Part shown: positions 24,811 to 31,837 of the stretch, one piece after another
Layout of the letters: each line of letters begins with the position of its first letter
How positions within the stretch are numbered: the first letter of the stretch is position 1
Assembly (NCBI RefSeq): GCF_014529935.1
Contig: NZ_JACVFC010000004.1
Location: 579,655-643,654 of the forward strand
Source of the DNA: Chitinophaga qingshengii
Lineage (GTDB): Bacteria > Bacteroidota > Bacteroidia > Chitinophagales > Chitinophagaceae
Direction: 5' to 3'
DNA length: 64,000 bases
The notes under the pieces: model-generated
Seen by the model: the letters and a program-made list of their open reading frames with translations, nothing else
Told to the model about the DNA's origin: nothing
Databases searched by the model: none
Program-made: the position numbers and the translations under genes

Positions 24811-25809
24811 ATGTGTATCAAAAAATATGTTGTTTTCCTGGCAGGTTTCTTTTGCTGTTGGCAGAAGGTATACGCACAACAGGATGCACAGTTCACCCAG
24901 TATATTTTTAATGGTATCTACCTTAATCCTGCTTACGCGGGATACCGGCAGGAGTTCAATGCCCATGCCTTTTACCGGCATCAGTGGGTAGGGGTGCCTG
25001 GTGCGCCGGAAACGATGTCCCTGGCAGTAGATGGCAGTGTGAATAACGACCGGGTAGGATTGGCCCTGCAGGTTTCGCAGGATAAAACAGGCGCACAAAG
25101 TCAGTTAGCTGCCTATGGTAATTATGCCTATCGTATCCCGCTGGGCGACGAAACGGGGCGGCTGGCCCTGGGCATTGGTGCTGGTATTGTGCAGCAGGGG
25201 CTTAACCCGAATGAACTGGATTTTAATAACCCGAATGAACCTGATCTGGCAGGCGCCACACAGCATATGCTGCTGTTCGATGTGCGTGCCGGTGCTTATT
25301 ATACTACGGAAAATTGGTTTGTGGGTTTTTCGGCAGATAATCTCACCGCTCAGTACCAGGCCAAAAACAAGCCGCTGGGCCACTTCATCCCGGTACCCAA
25401 GCCGCATTTTTATTTGACCGCCGGCGCTATGTTTCGGATAAATGACGACGTATACCTGAAACCATCTTTTCTGCTGAAAGAGGATCGTGCCGGTCCTACC
25501 AACCTGGACCTGAATATGTTTGTATTACTGAAGGAGGTAGTGTGGGTAGGAGGAGGATACCGCACGGCAGTGGGATTGTTTAACAAACCGGAACTGCAGC
25601 CCGGGCTGACTAAGTCAAGCGCCGTGGTAGCGATGGCGGAAGTATTCGTCCTGCCGGAATTAAGGATCGGATACGCGTTTGACTATGCTTTGAACAAATA
25701 CCGGACCTACAACAACGGTACCCATGAAATATCCGTAGGGTATTATTTTAAGAGAATGGACAATGTCAGGAGAAATTCTTTACGTCAGCTAAGATGTTCG
25801 TACTTTTGA
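24811..25809 (+). CDS. PorP/SprF-family type IX secretion membrane protein
   Basis: A 332-residue outer-membrane beta-barrel of the PorP/SprF family, which cooperates with the T9SS to export and anchor proteins carrying a CHU_C-type (type B) domain. The signal peptide ends near VYAQQDAQFTQYIFNGIYLNPAYAG; the QDAQFTQYMFN.. and NPAYAG motifs are diagnostic. Alternating hydrophobic strands run to the C-terminus, with conserved RHQWVG near residue 62. It lies 9 nt after the CHU_C protein, the usual pairing of cargo and dedicated partner. Confidence 0.9.
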   Translation: MCIKKYVVFLAGFFCCWQKVYAQQDAQFTQYIFNGIYLNPAYAGYRQEFNAHAFYRHQWVGVPGAPETMSLAVDGSVNNDRVGLALQVSQDKTGAQSQLAAYGNYAYRIPLGDETGRLALGIGAGIVQQGLNPNELDFNNPNEPDLAGATQHMLLFDVRAGAYYTTENWFVGFSADNLTAQYQAKNKPLGHFIPVPKPHFYLTAGAMFRINDDVYLKPSFLLKEDRAGPTNLDLNMFVLLKEVVWVGGGYRTAVGLFNKPELQPGLTKSSAVVAMAEVFVLPELRIGYAFDYALNKYRTYNNGTHEISVGYYFKRMDNVRRNSLRQLRCSYF

Positions 25810-25821
25810 GAAACGCCCATC

Positions 25822-26331
25822 ATGAGAATCTTTTTGGTCATCTTCCTGTTGCTTCCGTTTCAGTATGCTTTCAGTCAAAGTCTTACCCTGGCAGATTTTG
25901 ATACCATTGTTTCAAAACAACATCAACAAAAGGGATTAACGCCGGATGTTTACCGTTTTATAAATGGCAAGATTGATTTCGCATCTATTTATGGTAGTAA
26001 TGCCAGCAATGGGGACTTCCGGCTGAAGGGAGAAACATTTAAGAAAAGGAAGACTAAAGAGCTGCTTTGGGTGGAAATAAAAGAACATGATGCCCGAAGG
26101 AAACTGATCACTTGTTCCATGGGATATACGGCGCCGGCGTTGGTCATCTCAAAAATGAAGGAAGATTTACTCCGAAATGGTTATAAGTACCGGAAAAAGA
26201 AAAAATATTATATCAAACGGAAGAACAGAAGGGAATACATGACGGCTGAAGTGAAAAAGCATAGTGTTTATGTATCGGAGTTTGATGACCAGCCTGAGAT
26301 ACTGTTTACGGGCGTTAAACAACTCAAATAA
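25822..26331 (+). CDS. secreted basic hypothetical protein
   Basis: A 169-residue protein with a signal peptide (MRIFLVIFLLLPFQYAFSQ). I do not recognise a family. The remainder is mixed alpha/beta with a strongly basic stretch KYRKKKKYYIKRKNRREY around 125-142. It follows the PorP/SprF-like gene by 12 nt and is probably the last gene of the same operon. Its stop lies 10 nt from the end of the convergent oxidoreductase gene. A periplasmic accessory role in the T9SS cluster is a guess from position only. Confidence 0.65.
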   Translation: MRIFLVIFLLLPFQYAFSQSLTLADFDTIVSKQHQQKGLTPDVYRFINGKIDFASIYGSNASNGDFRLKGETFKKRKTKELLWVEIKEHDARRKLITCSMGYTAPALVISKMKEDLLRNGYKYRKKKKYYIKRKNRREYMTAEVKKHSVYVSEFDDQPEILFTGVKQLK

Positions 26332-26341
26332 AGAGCGGTAA

Positions 26342-26944
26342 TTATTCCGTTCGTCTCAATAAACGGATACCAAAATCCCGGTTGTATTCCCTGCTAAAGA
26401 CTTTCCATAGTAACCCCAGGCCAGCTTCCAGATCCAGCATGTCGGCTTCGGTTTTTATCACTACGGGATCAAACCCGATTTCCCGGATAAGCAATGCAAC
26501 GATGTTTACCGCCGCTTCGTCGGTGCCGGTGATAAACGAGCTGGCGGGTATGTTATCAAACCGGGGCTGGGAAAGGATTTCCCAGGGCGCCAAATGAAAC
26601 GCCCTCACCACGCGTGCGCCAGCGGCTAATTTCACCACTTCCCGCAGGGAAGACTTGTCCATCCGGTTGAGGCTATTAATGATGATCTTGTTTTGGAAAT
26701 CGCCCGTCTGTTGCAGGATAATGTCTGTTTCGGCTGCTGGAGCTGCCAATAAAATAATATCCCCAAAGGCAATGGCTTCGTTTACAGTGCCTGTCTTTGC
26801 AGTGTGGTGGGTGGCCTGTAGCAATGCCTGCATCTTTGCACTTTCCGGGTGCCGGGAGCTAAACATTACCTGATGTCCCTGTGCGGCCCAGAGTGTTCCC
26901 AGTGTACCGCCGATATTGCCGGCGCCTATTGTTGCGATTTTCAT
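26342..26944 (-). CDS. NADPH-dependent F420 reductase-like dinucleotide-binding protein
   Basis: A 200-residue Rossmann-fold protein. The N-terminus MKIATIGAGNIGGTLGTLWA is a dinucleotide-binding loop, and SSRHPESAK after the second strand suggests NADP preference. Helices and strands continue through ILLAAPAAETDIIL and NKIIINSLNR. Related proteins are annotated as NADPH-dependent F420 reductases or simply NAD(P)-binding oxidoreductases; Bacteroidota generally lack F420, so the substrate is uncertain. It lies 51 nt after an AraC-type regulator gene on the same strand. Confidence 0.8.
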   Translation of the reverse strand: MKIATIGAGNIGGTLGTLWAAQGHQVMFSSRHPESAKMQALLQATHHTAKTGTVNEAIAFGDIILLAAPAAETDIILQQTGDFQNKIIINSLNRMDKSSLREVVKLAAGARVVRAFHLAPWEILSQPRFDNIPASSFITGTDEAAVNIVALLIREIGFDPVVIKTEADMLDLEAGLGLLWKVFSREYNRDFGIRLLRRTE

Positions 26945-26995
26945 GTGAATATACTTTGCCCCAAAGTTAGCCGGCTGTCAATCCGGGAAATTGTA

Positions 26996-27772
26996 TCAGT
27001 GCGACATGGTACAACTTTTATATTCTTTGGGTGTGATGTTCAGCATAGCCCTGCAATCGGCGATAAAATGGGACTGGTCAAAATAACCGGCTTCATAAGC
27101 TATATCGCTCAGTTTCTGATAACGGTTTTGTTCCAGCAGGTTACGGGCTTTCTCCCATCTTACCATTCGCCTGTATTGCCGCATGTTGATGCCCACCAGT
27201 TGCCGAAAGCATCTTTCAATCTGTCGGTTACTGAGAGTTGTAGCGGTTTTGATCGTTTCCAGCGCGGGGAAATCTGTAGTATAACGGAGGGTATCTGCCA
27301 TCCGGTAGATGAGTTGACGCGTGGGAGAAGGCGCCTGGAGCCTGTTTAACAGGAAGGTTTCTACCAGTTGTATGCGGGTATCCAGCCGGGAAACAGGTTG
27401 AAGTGTTTCATACAACTGGTAAATATCGGGGCCAAAAAGATCCGCAGCATCTATCAGCAGGTTGTTGATTTCGTGGAGAGGCAGCTTCACGAAGGCGCTG
27501 GCGCCGTAGGCTGTGAAACGTATATTTAGAGCGTCATGATCGGCCCCCTCAGTTCGGTGCAGGTAAAAGGGCCGTTCCTGGTGACCGATCACCGCAATTT
27601 TTAACCGGGCACCTTCGTAGCGGGAATGATGGCCAAAATCCATGACCAGCGAAATACCGGCGTGTGGCGGAATATACTTCGAAGGGGCTTCCTTTCCTGA
27701 CACCTGTATGTAGGTATCCACATAAGGAAGCAGCGGTTGCGCGAATGGTTTTCGTTCCTGGAATGTTGCCAT
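26996..27772 (-). CDS. AraC-family transcriptional regulator
   Basis: A 258-residue regulator. The N-terminal half (1-150) is the ligand-sensing region of the DUF6597 type, with IPPHAGISLVMDFGHH. The C-terminal pair of helix-turn-helix motifs is clear: LSNRQIERCFRQLVGINM, then KLSDIAYEAGYFDQSHFIAD, ending with the conserved NITPKEY. It is transcribed toward the NADP oxidoreductase gene and away from the DUF1345 gene, so both are candidate targets. The inducer is unknown. Confidence 0.9.
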   Translation of the reverse strand: MATFQERKPFAQPLLPYVDTYIQVSGKEAPSKYIPPHAGISLVMDFGHHSRYEGARLKIAVIGHQERPFYLHRTEGADHDALNIRFTAYGASAFVKLPLHEINNLLIDAADLFGPDIYQLYETLQPVSRLDTRIQLVETFLLNRLQAPSPTRQLIYRMADTLRYTTDFPALETIKTATTLSNRQIERCFRQLVGINMRQYRRMVRWEKARNLLEQNRYQKLSDIAYEAGYFDQSHFIADCRAMLNITPKEYKSCTMSH

Positions 27773-27881
27773 ATACTACCGGATCGGTGTTTGTAAAATT
27801 ACGGCAAACCGGCGGGAATAAATGCCGTACCGCCGCCGAAAAGTGCTATTTTTAACGGGTACTTTCTCAAACCCGGATCTT

Positions 27882-28559
27882 ATGACAAGACGGAGAATGC
27901 TCAAAGATGTCCTCCACCTTTATCCCTTACGGCGTATCCTGATCAGCCTGGGACTTACCGCCATCGTTTTCGTTATCCTGTATATGGGCGGAGCGGTTAT
28001 CAGTCCTTTGGTGTTTTATGTGCTTTTATGGGATGTTTTTGCCCTTTCCTATATAGCTACCGCCTGGGTGGTATTCGTGCGGCGTACGGTGCCTGAAATT
28101 CGCAGCTGGGCCCGTGTGGATGATGGGAGTCGCAGCTTCGTGACATTTCTCCTGTTATTATCCTCGTTTGCCAGCATGGTAACGGTCGTATTGCTGATGG
28201 TATCGGGACAGGAGAAAGAAACCATTTACCTGCCGGTGGCGATTACCGGGATATTGTCGTCCTGGGCGCTGGTACATACCACCTACAGCTTTCACTATGC
28301 ACACCTGTATTATGATGATGATGAAAACGATACCAGCCGTCATGCCGGCGGACTGGATTTTCCCCAGGAAAAACATCCGGACTACCTGGACTTCGCCTAT
28401 TTCTCTTTTGTGATCGGTATGACCTTCCAGGTATCTGATGTACAAATCGGGAACCGTATTCTCCGGCGTACCGTACTGGTACATGGATTGTTGTCCTACA
28501 TCCTGAATACGTTTGTGGTGGCATTAACCATCAACCTGATTGCGGGGCTGAAACATTAA
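27882..28559 (+). CDS. DUF1345 membrane protein
   Basis: A 225-residue integral membrane protein. The ATG at 27882 (MTRRRMLKDVLHL) was chosen because the upstream extension lacks a hydrophobic or conserved start. About six transmembrane segments are visible, with a conserved soluble stretch between them: TTYSFHYAHLYYDD, then DYLDFAYFSFVIGMTFQVSD and LVHGLLSYILNTFVV. These are hallmarks of DUF1345. No biochemical function is established for the family that I can name. It is divergent from the AraC regulator. Confidence 0.85.
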   Translation: MTRRRMLKDVLHLYPLRRILISLGLTAIVFVILYMGGAVISPLVFYVLLWDVFALSYIATAWVVFVRRTVPEIRSWARVDDGSRSFVTFLLLLSSFASMVTVVLLMVSGQEKETIYLPVAITGILSSWALVHTTYSFHYAHLYYDDDENDTSRHAGGLDFPQEKHPDYLDFAYFSFVIGMTFQVSDVQIGNRILRRTVLVHGLLSYILNTFVVALTINLIAGLKH

Positions 28560-28650
28560 TGCAGTATGTTGCGTTATCATTGCATACCTGGTAAAAAACA
28601 GGGGGTAGGAATAAGTTGATCATCTCCCGAAAAAATAATTCAAAAAAAAT

Positions 28651-28680
28651 TTTGTGAAATAAAACTATTCCCTATCTTTG
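28651..28680 (+). promoter_or_regulatory. promoter of tRNA-Glu copy 2
   Basis: TTTG (28651-28654), an 18-nt spacer and TATCTTTG (28673-28680). The sequence from the end of the -7 box into the tRNA is nearly the same as at copy 1. Confidence 0.75.
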
Positions 28681-28698
28681 CAATCCCAAAACGGAAAC

Positions 28699-28770
28699 GC
28701 CGCGTTGGTCAAGGGGTTAAGACGCCTCCCTTTCACGGAGGAATCACGGGTTCGATTCCCGTACGTGGTA
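28699..28770 (+). tRNA. tRNA-Glu (anticodon TTC), copy 2
   Basis: A 72-nt sequence identical to the tRNA at 21151-21222, with the same acceptor, D, anticodon (loop CTTTCAC) and T arms. A solo tRNA gene with its own promoter and terminator. Confidence 0.95.
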
Positions 28771-28774
28771 CAAA

Positions 28775-28807
28775 AAAAGCCTGCAAATTTTGCAGGCTTT
28801 TTTATTG
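28775..28807 (+). terminator. terminator after tRNA-Glu copy 2
   Basis: AAAAGCCTGCAA pairs with TTGCAGGCTTTT around a three-base loop, followed by a T run. Unrelated in sequence to the terminator of copy 1. Confidence 0.85.
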
Positions 28808-28818
28808 TTGGTATAGCT

Positions 28819-29856
28819 TCATATCACACCACTTTCCAAAATCGAAAAGGTTTTATCCGGAGAGTTGATCTCCGCTAACCTGCCATAAGGAAGGGTAAAC
28901 GATGGAGCGGTATGTCCGAAATCCATTTGGGTAATAACAGGTAGCTCATCTAATCCTTCTTCATCCAGTACTTTTAATAATTCCGTTTCATACTCCGCTG
29001 CGTAGCAATTGTCGTAAGGCCTGCCGAAAATAATGCCGCTGGCCTGCTGCAGAATCCCCATCATCGCGTAATTTCTTAACCAGTATCTTACCAACTCCGG
29101 CCTGGGTTTATCTTCAGAAGTTTCAAAAAACAAAATGCCCTCTTTCCAGGTGTCCAGGGTGGGCCAGTACGCCGTGCCTTTCAGCATTTCCATTACTTCC
29201 ATACAACCACCTATCAACCGGCCCCTTGCGATGGTATTGCCACGGACAAAACGCCATCCGGTAGCTGGTGTCAGTTTTCGCCTGGTGTGCTGTAAAGACA
29301 CATCAAACCAATCGAGATGTTCGGTGGTCCATCCTGCGGTGTTGGGAAGAATCTCACCGATAACACCGGACGAAAAAAGTGTGCTGTTGATATCATCGAT
29401 CTGATAGGGAAACATGGCTACGTTTTCAGCGAACCCCGTTAACACAGAAGTGCCGTAAAATGAACCCAGTCCGGCTTTCAGACAAAGGAAATGCGTGATG
29501 GTGCTATCAGAAAAACCCAGAAAAATTTTGGGGTTGTTTTTAATAACAGCTATATCAACATACTTCAAAATGCGTACGCTGTCATCGCCGCCGATATTGG
29601 AGATGATAGCTTTGATGGAAGGATCAGCAAAGGCTTCCATTAAATCTTCGGCCCTGGCCTGCGGATGTTTGTATATCCAGTCAGCCGGTTTTAATGCGTG
29701 CCGGGTTTCTACTACATCGAGCTTGAAAATCTCCTTCAATCGTTCTTTTCCTATGGCATAACGATGTGGTAAATCGCCTGCACCTCCCCAGGAAAGGGAA
29801 ATAGTAGCTACTTTGTCGCCACTGTTTAAACCTTTGGGGGTTATTAAATTCATCAT
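28819..29856 (-). CDS. S66-family peptidase (MccF-like)
   Basis: A 345-residue serine peptidase of family S66 (LD-carboxypeptidase/MccF). LdcA-type members cut the L,D-bond of murein tetrapeptides; MccF-type members cleave peptidyl- or aminoacyl-nucleotides and give microcin C immunity. The segments NIGGDDSVRILKYVD and PKIFLGFSDSTITHF are closer to MccF than to LdcA. The nucleophile is Ser116; the expected Glu lies in ILFFETSED and the His in DFGHTAPSFTLPYG. It is the last gene of a minus-strand series with DyP peroxidase, bestrophin and an FdhF-like enzyme (38-nt gap). No microcin operon is visible nearby. Confidence 0.85.
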   Translation of the reverse strand: MMNLITPKGLNSGDKVATISLSWGGAGDLPHRYAIGKERLKEIFKLDVVETRHALKPADWIYKHPQARAEDLMEAFADPSIKAIISNIGGDDSVRILKYVDIAVIKNNPKIFLGFSDSTITHFLCLKAGLGSFYGTSVLTGFAENVAMFPYQIDDINSTLFSSGVIGEILPNTAGWTTEHLDWFDVSLQHTRRKLTPATGWRFVRGNTIARGRLIGGCMEVMEMLKGTAYWPTLDTWKEGILFFETSEDKPRPELVRYWLRNYAMMGILQQASGIIFGRPYDNCYAAEYETELLKVLDEEGLDELPVITQMDFGHTAPSFTLPYGRLAEINSPDKTFSILESGVI

Positions 29857-29894
29857 AAAATTTCCTATGCCGTTCAGTATTAAAGGTATGCCGA

Positions 29895-30830
29895 TCAGGA
29901 ATCTCCTGATGTTACGTTGTTGAGAAAAGTAGTGGTTGGCACAAAAAACAAGGTGCCGGTTACGGGGGTGCTAAAATCCAGCAGCCTGTCATAGTTGCCG
30001 GCGGGAGAACCTACAAACATATTGGTCAGCATTTTTTTTACCGTGCTGAATGTGCTGGCATAGGCAATAAAATAGGTTCCCATTTCATTGGTGGCCATAT
30101 TCCCGAAAGGCATGTTATCCCGGATGATTTTAAAATCATCGCCAACATTGGCCAGGGCACTATGCGCGTTTGCGGGTTTAACATCATCGGGCATTTCAAT
30201 GTCGCTGTATTTATACCTGCCAAAAACTTTTTCCTGTTCTTCCTGTGGTAATGCTTTGAAGGCGGTTAAATCATGCATGTATTTTTGTACAAAAAGATAG
30301 CTCCCTCCTGTATAAGCTGCGTCATTATCACCCACCAGGCCGAAGTAGGAACGTTGTTTTTCCCCACGCGGATTTTCAGTACCATCAACAAAACCTAAAA
30401 TAGACCGGCCGTCCCAGTACCGGAAGCCGTGGACTTCTTCCACACAGGAGGCAACAGGTTCCAGGTATGAAGAGAGCGCTGCGGTCATATCATAACAAAT
30501 GCTGATGTCATTGCCTTTGATATGAAAATGTAAATCCCCTTTTGTGGAAACGGCGGTATGTTTTTGTCCTGCTATCGGTGCAAAGTTTTCCAGTTCTTTA
30601 GGCAGCGGAACAGGCAATTTAAGCCGGTGCCAGGCATCATAGCCGATACCCATAATACAACATACTCCACCATCGGGAAACCGCGTATCATTGGAATGAT
30701 TAAGATTGATGACCAGTTTGCAGACCCTTGCGAAAGCATCGGTGACGTCCATATCGTTTTTAAAATTCCAGACCATGAAAATGGTATTGTTTCCCTGATC
30801 GTTTATTATATTCTGTGGTACCTGGTCCAT
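29895..30830 (-). CDS. DyP-type heme peroxidase
   Basis: A 311-residue dye-decolorizing peroxidase, which uses hydrogen peroxide to oxidise bulky substrates. The diagnostic GFVDGTENP carries the distal Asp at 149, with an Arg in the later INDNMPFG-type region and the proximal His in KPANAHSAL. There is no signal peptide, so it is cytoplasmic or packaged; no encapsulin gene is present in the window. It lies 44 nt after the bestrophin gene and 38 nt before the S66 peptidase on the same strand. Confidence 0.9.
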   Translation of the reverse strand: MDQVPQNIINDQGNNTIFMVWNFKNDMDVTDAFARVCKLVINLNHSNDTRFPDGGVCCIMGIGYDAWHRLKLPVPLPKELENFAPIAGQKHTAVSTKGDLHFHIKGNDISICYDMTAALSSYLEPVASCVEEVHGFRYWDGRSILGFVDGTENPRGEKQRSYFGLVGDNDAAYTGGSYLFVQKYMHDLTAFKALPQEEQEKVFGRYKYSDIEMPDDVKPANAHSALANVGDDFKIIRDNMPFGNMATNEMGTYFIAYASTFSTVKKMLTNMFVGSPAGNYDRLLDFSTPVTGTLFFVPTTTFLNNVTSGDS

Positions 30831-30874
30831 AGTTAGGAGTGATGTTTTTCGGTTGTTAATTATTTTCTGAATAC

Positions 30875-31786
30875 CTAGTCAATAATGTGATGACCACTTT
30901 TTTCGTCGGTTGCTGTCGGCAGCCCCGCCAGTTCAAAAATAGTATGATTTATCATTCGGCACATCGCATTCAGGGCCAGGTCATTGGCTTCGGTGCCAAA
31001 AGGTTCTTCAATTTCATCGGCAATCGCCTCAAAAGCAACAAAGGTGTATCCTATAAAAGCGACAATGAATGGCGTGAACCATCCGAGACTGTCCACCAGT
31101 CCAAAGGGTAATAAAAAACAATAGATATATACCGTCCGGTGCAGCAGCACCCGGTAGCTATAGGGGAGTGGCGTGGAAATAATCCGCTCACAGCCACCTA
31201 CTACTTCCTCCAGTTTGTCGAGATTTTCATCGAAGCGTGCCTGTTGTAAGGAGTCAATATGGTTCTCCTGCCGTTTTTGCTGCACCCATGTTGCCATGAG
31301 CTTTGTCAATATTACCGGTTTATATTGAGCGGTCATCACCAGGTTTAATTGTTGTTCGGGAAGACGTGTTTCCAGGTCCTTCCGGGGATCGGTGCCACGC
31401 AACTGATGTTTTAAAGCATACGGGAAAGCACTGAGCAGTTGTATGAATGCGCTGGCATCGGACGTTGCAGTATTTCCCAGGGTTAATGCCTGACGTGCCA
31501 GTGACCGTGTGTGATTGAGCAGCGCGCCCCAGAGTTTGCGTCCTTCCCAGAAACGATCGTAACTGGCGCTGTTGCGGAATCCGAGAAACAGGGCCAGTAC
31601 AAATCCAAACAAGGTGAAAGGCGCCGGATTCAACGGTACTTTAAAGGAGAAGATCGTTCCCCGGAGATATACTATAACAGCAGAAAACAACAGCAACAGA
31701 AGCAGCCGGGGTAACAAACGCGGCAACACAGAGCCGTGCCACACAAAAAGCATTCTGAACCAGTGCTCTTTTTTTTTGATAATCAT
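30875..31786 (-). CDS. bestrophin-family (YneE/UPF0187) membrane channel
   Basis: A 303-residue membrane protein of the bestrophin family, pentameric ion channels. Typical segments are the N-terminal HWFRMLFVWHGSVLPRLLPR, FGFVLALFLGFRNSASYDRFWEGRKLWG and, later, GWFTPFIVAFIGYTFVAFEAIADEIEEPFG, where the aromatic- and acid-rich end is characteristic. About four transmembrane helices. The ion selectivity of bacterial members varies and is not predictable here. It sits between an FdhF/YdeP molybdoenzyme gene (51-nt gap) and the DyP gene. Confidence 0.88.
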   Translation of the reverse strand: MIIKKKEHWFRMLFVWHGSVLPRLLPRLLLLLLFSAVIVYLRGTIFSFKVPLNPAPFTLFGFVLALFLGFRNSASYDRFWEGRKLWGALLNHTRSLARQALTLGNTATSDASAFIQLLSAFPYALKHQLRGTDPRKDLETRLPEQQLNLVMTAQYKPVILTKLMATWVQQKRQENHIDSLQQARFDENLDKLEEVVGGCERIISTPLPYSYRVLLHRTVYIYCFLLPFGLVDSLGWFTPFIVAFIGYTFVAFEAIADEIEEPFGTEANDLALNAMCRMINHTIFELAGLPTATDEKSGHHIID

Positions 31787-31837
31787 ATAACTGATGCGAC
31801 GTTAGACAAGGGACTAAGATAGCGGCTTTAAAAGTTT

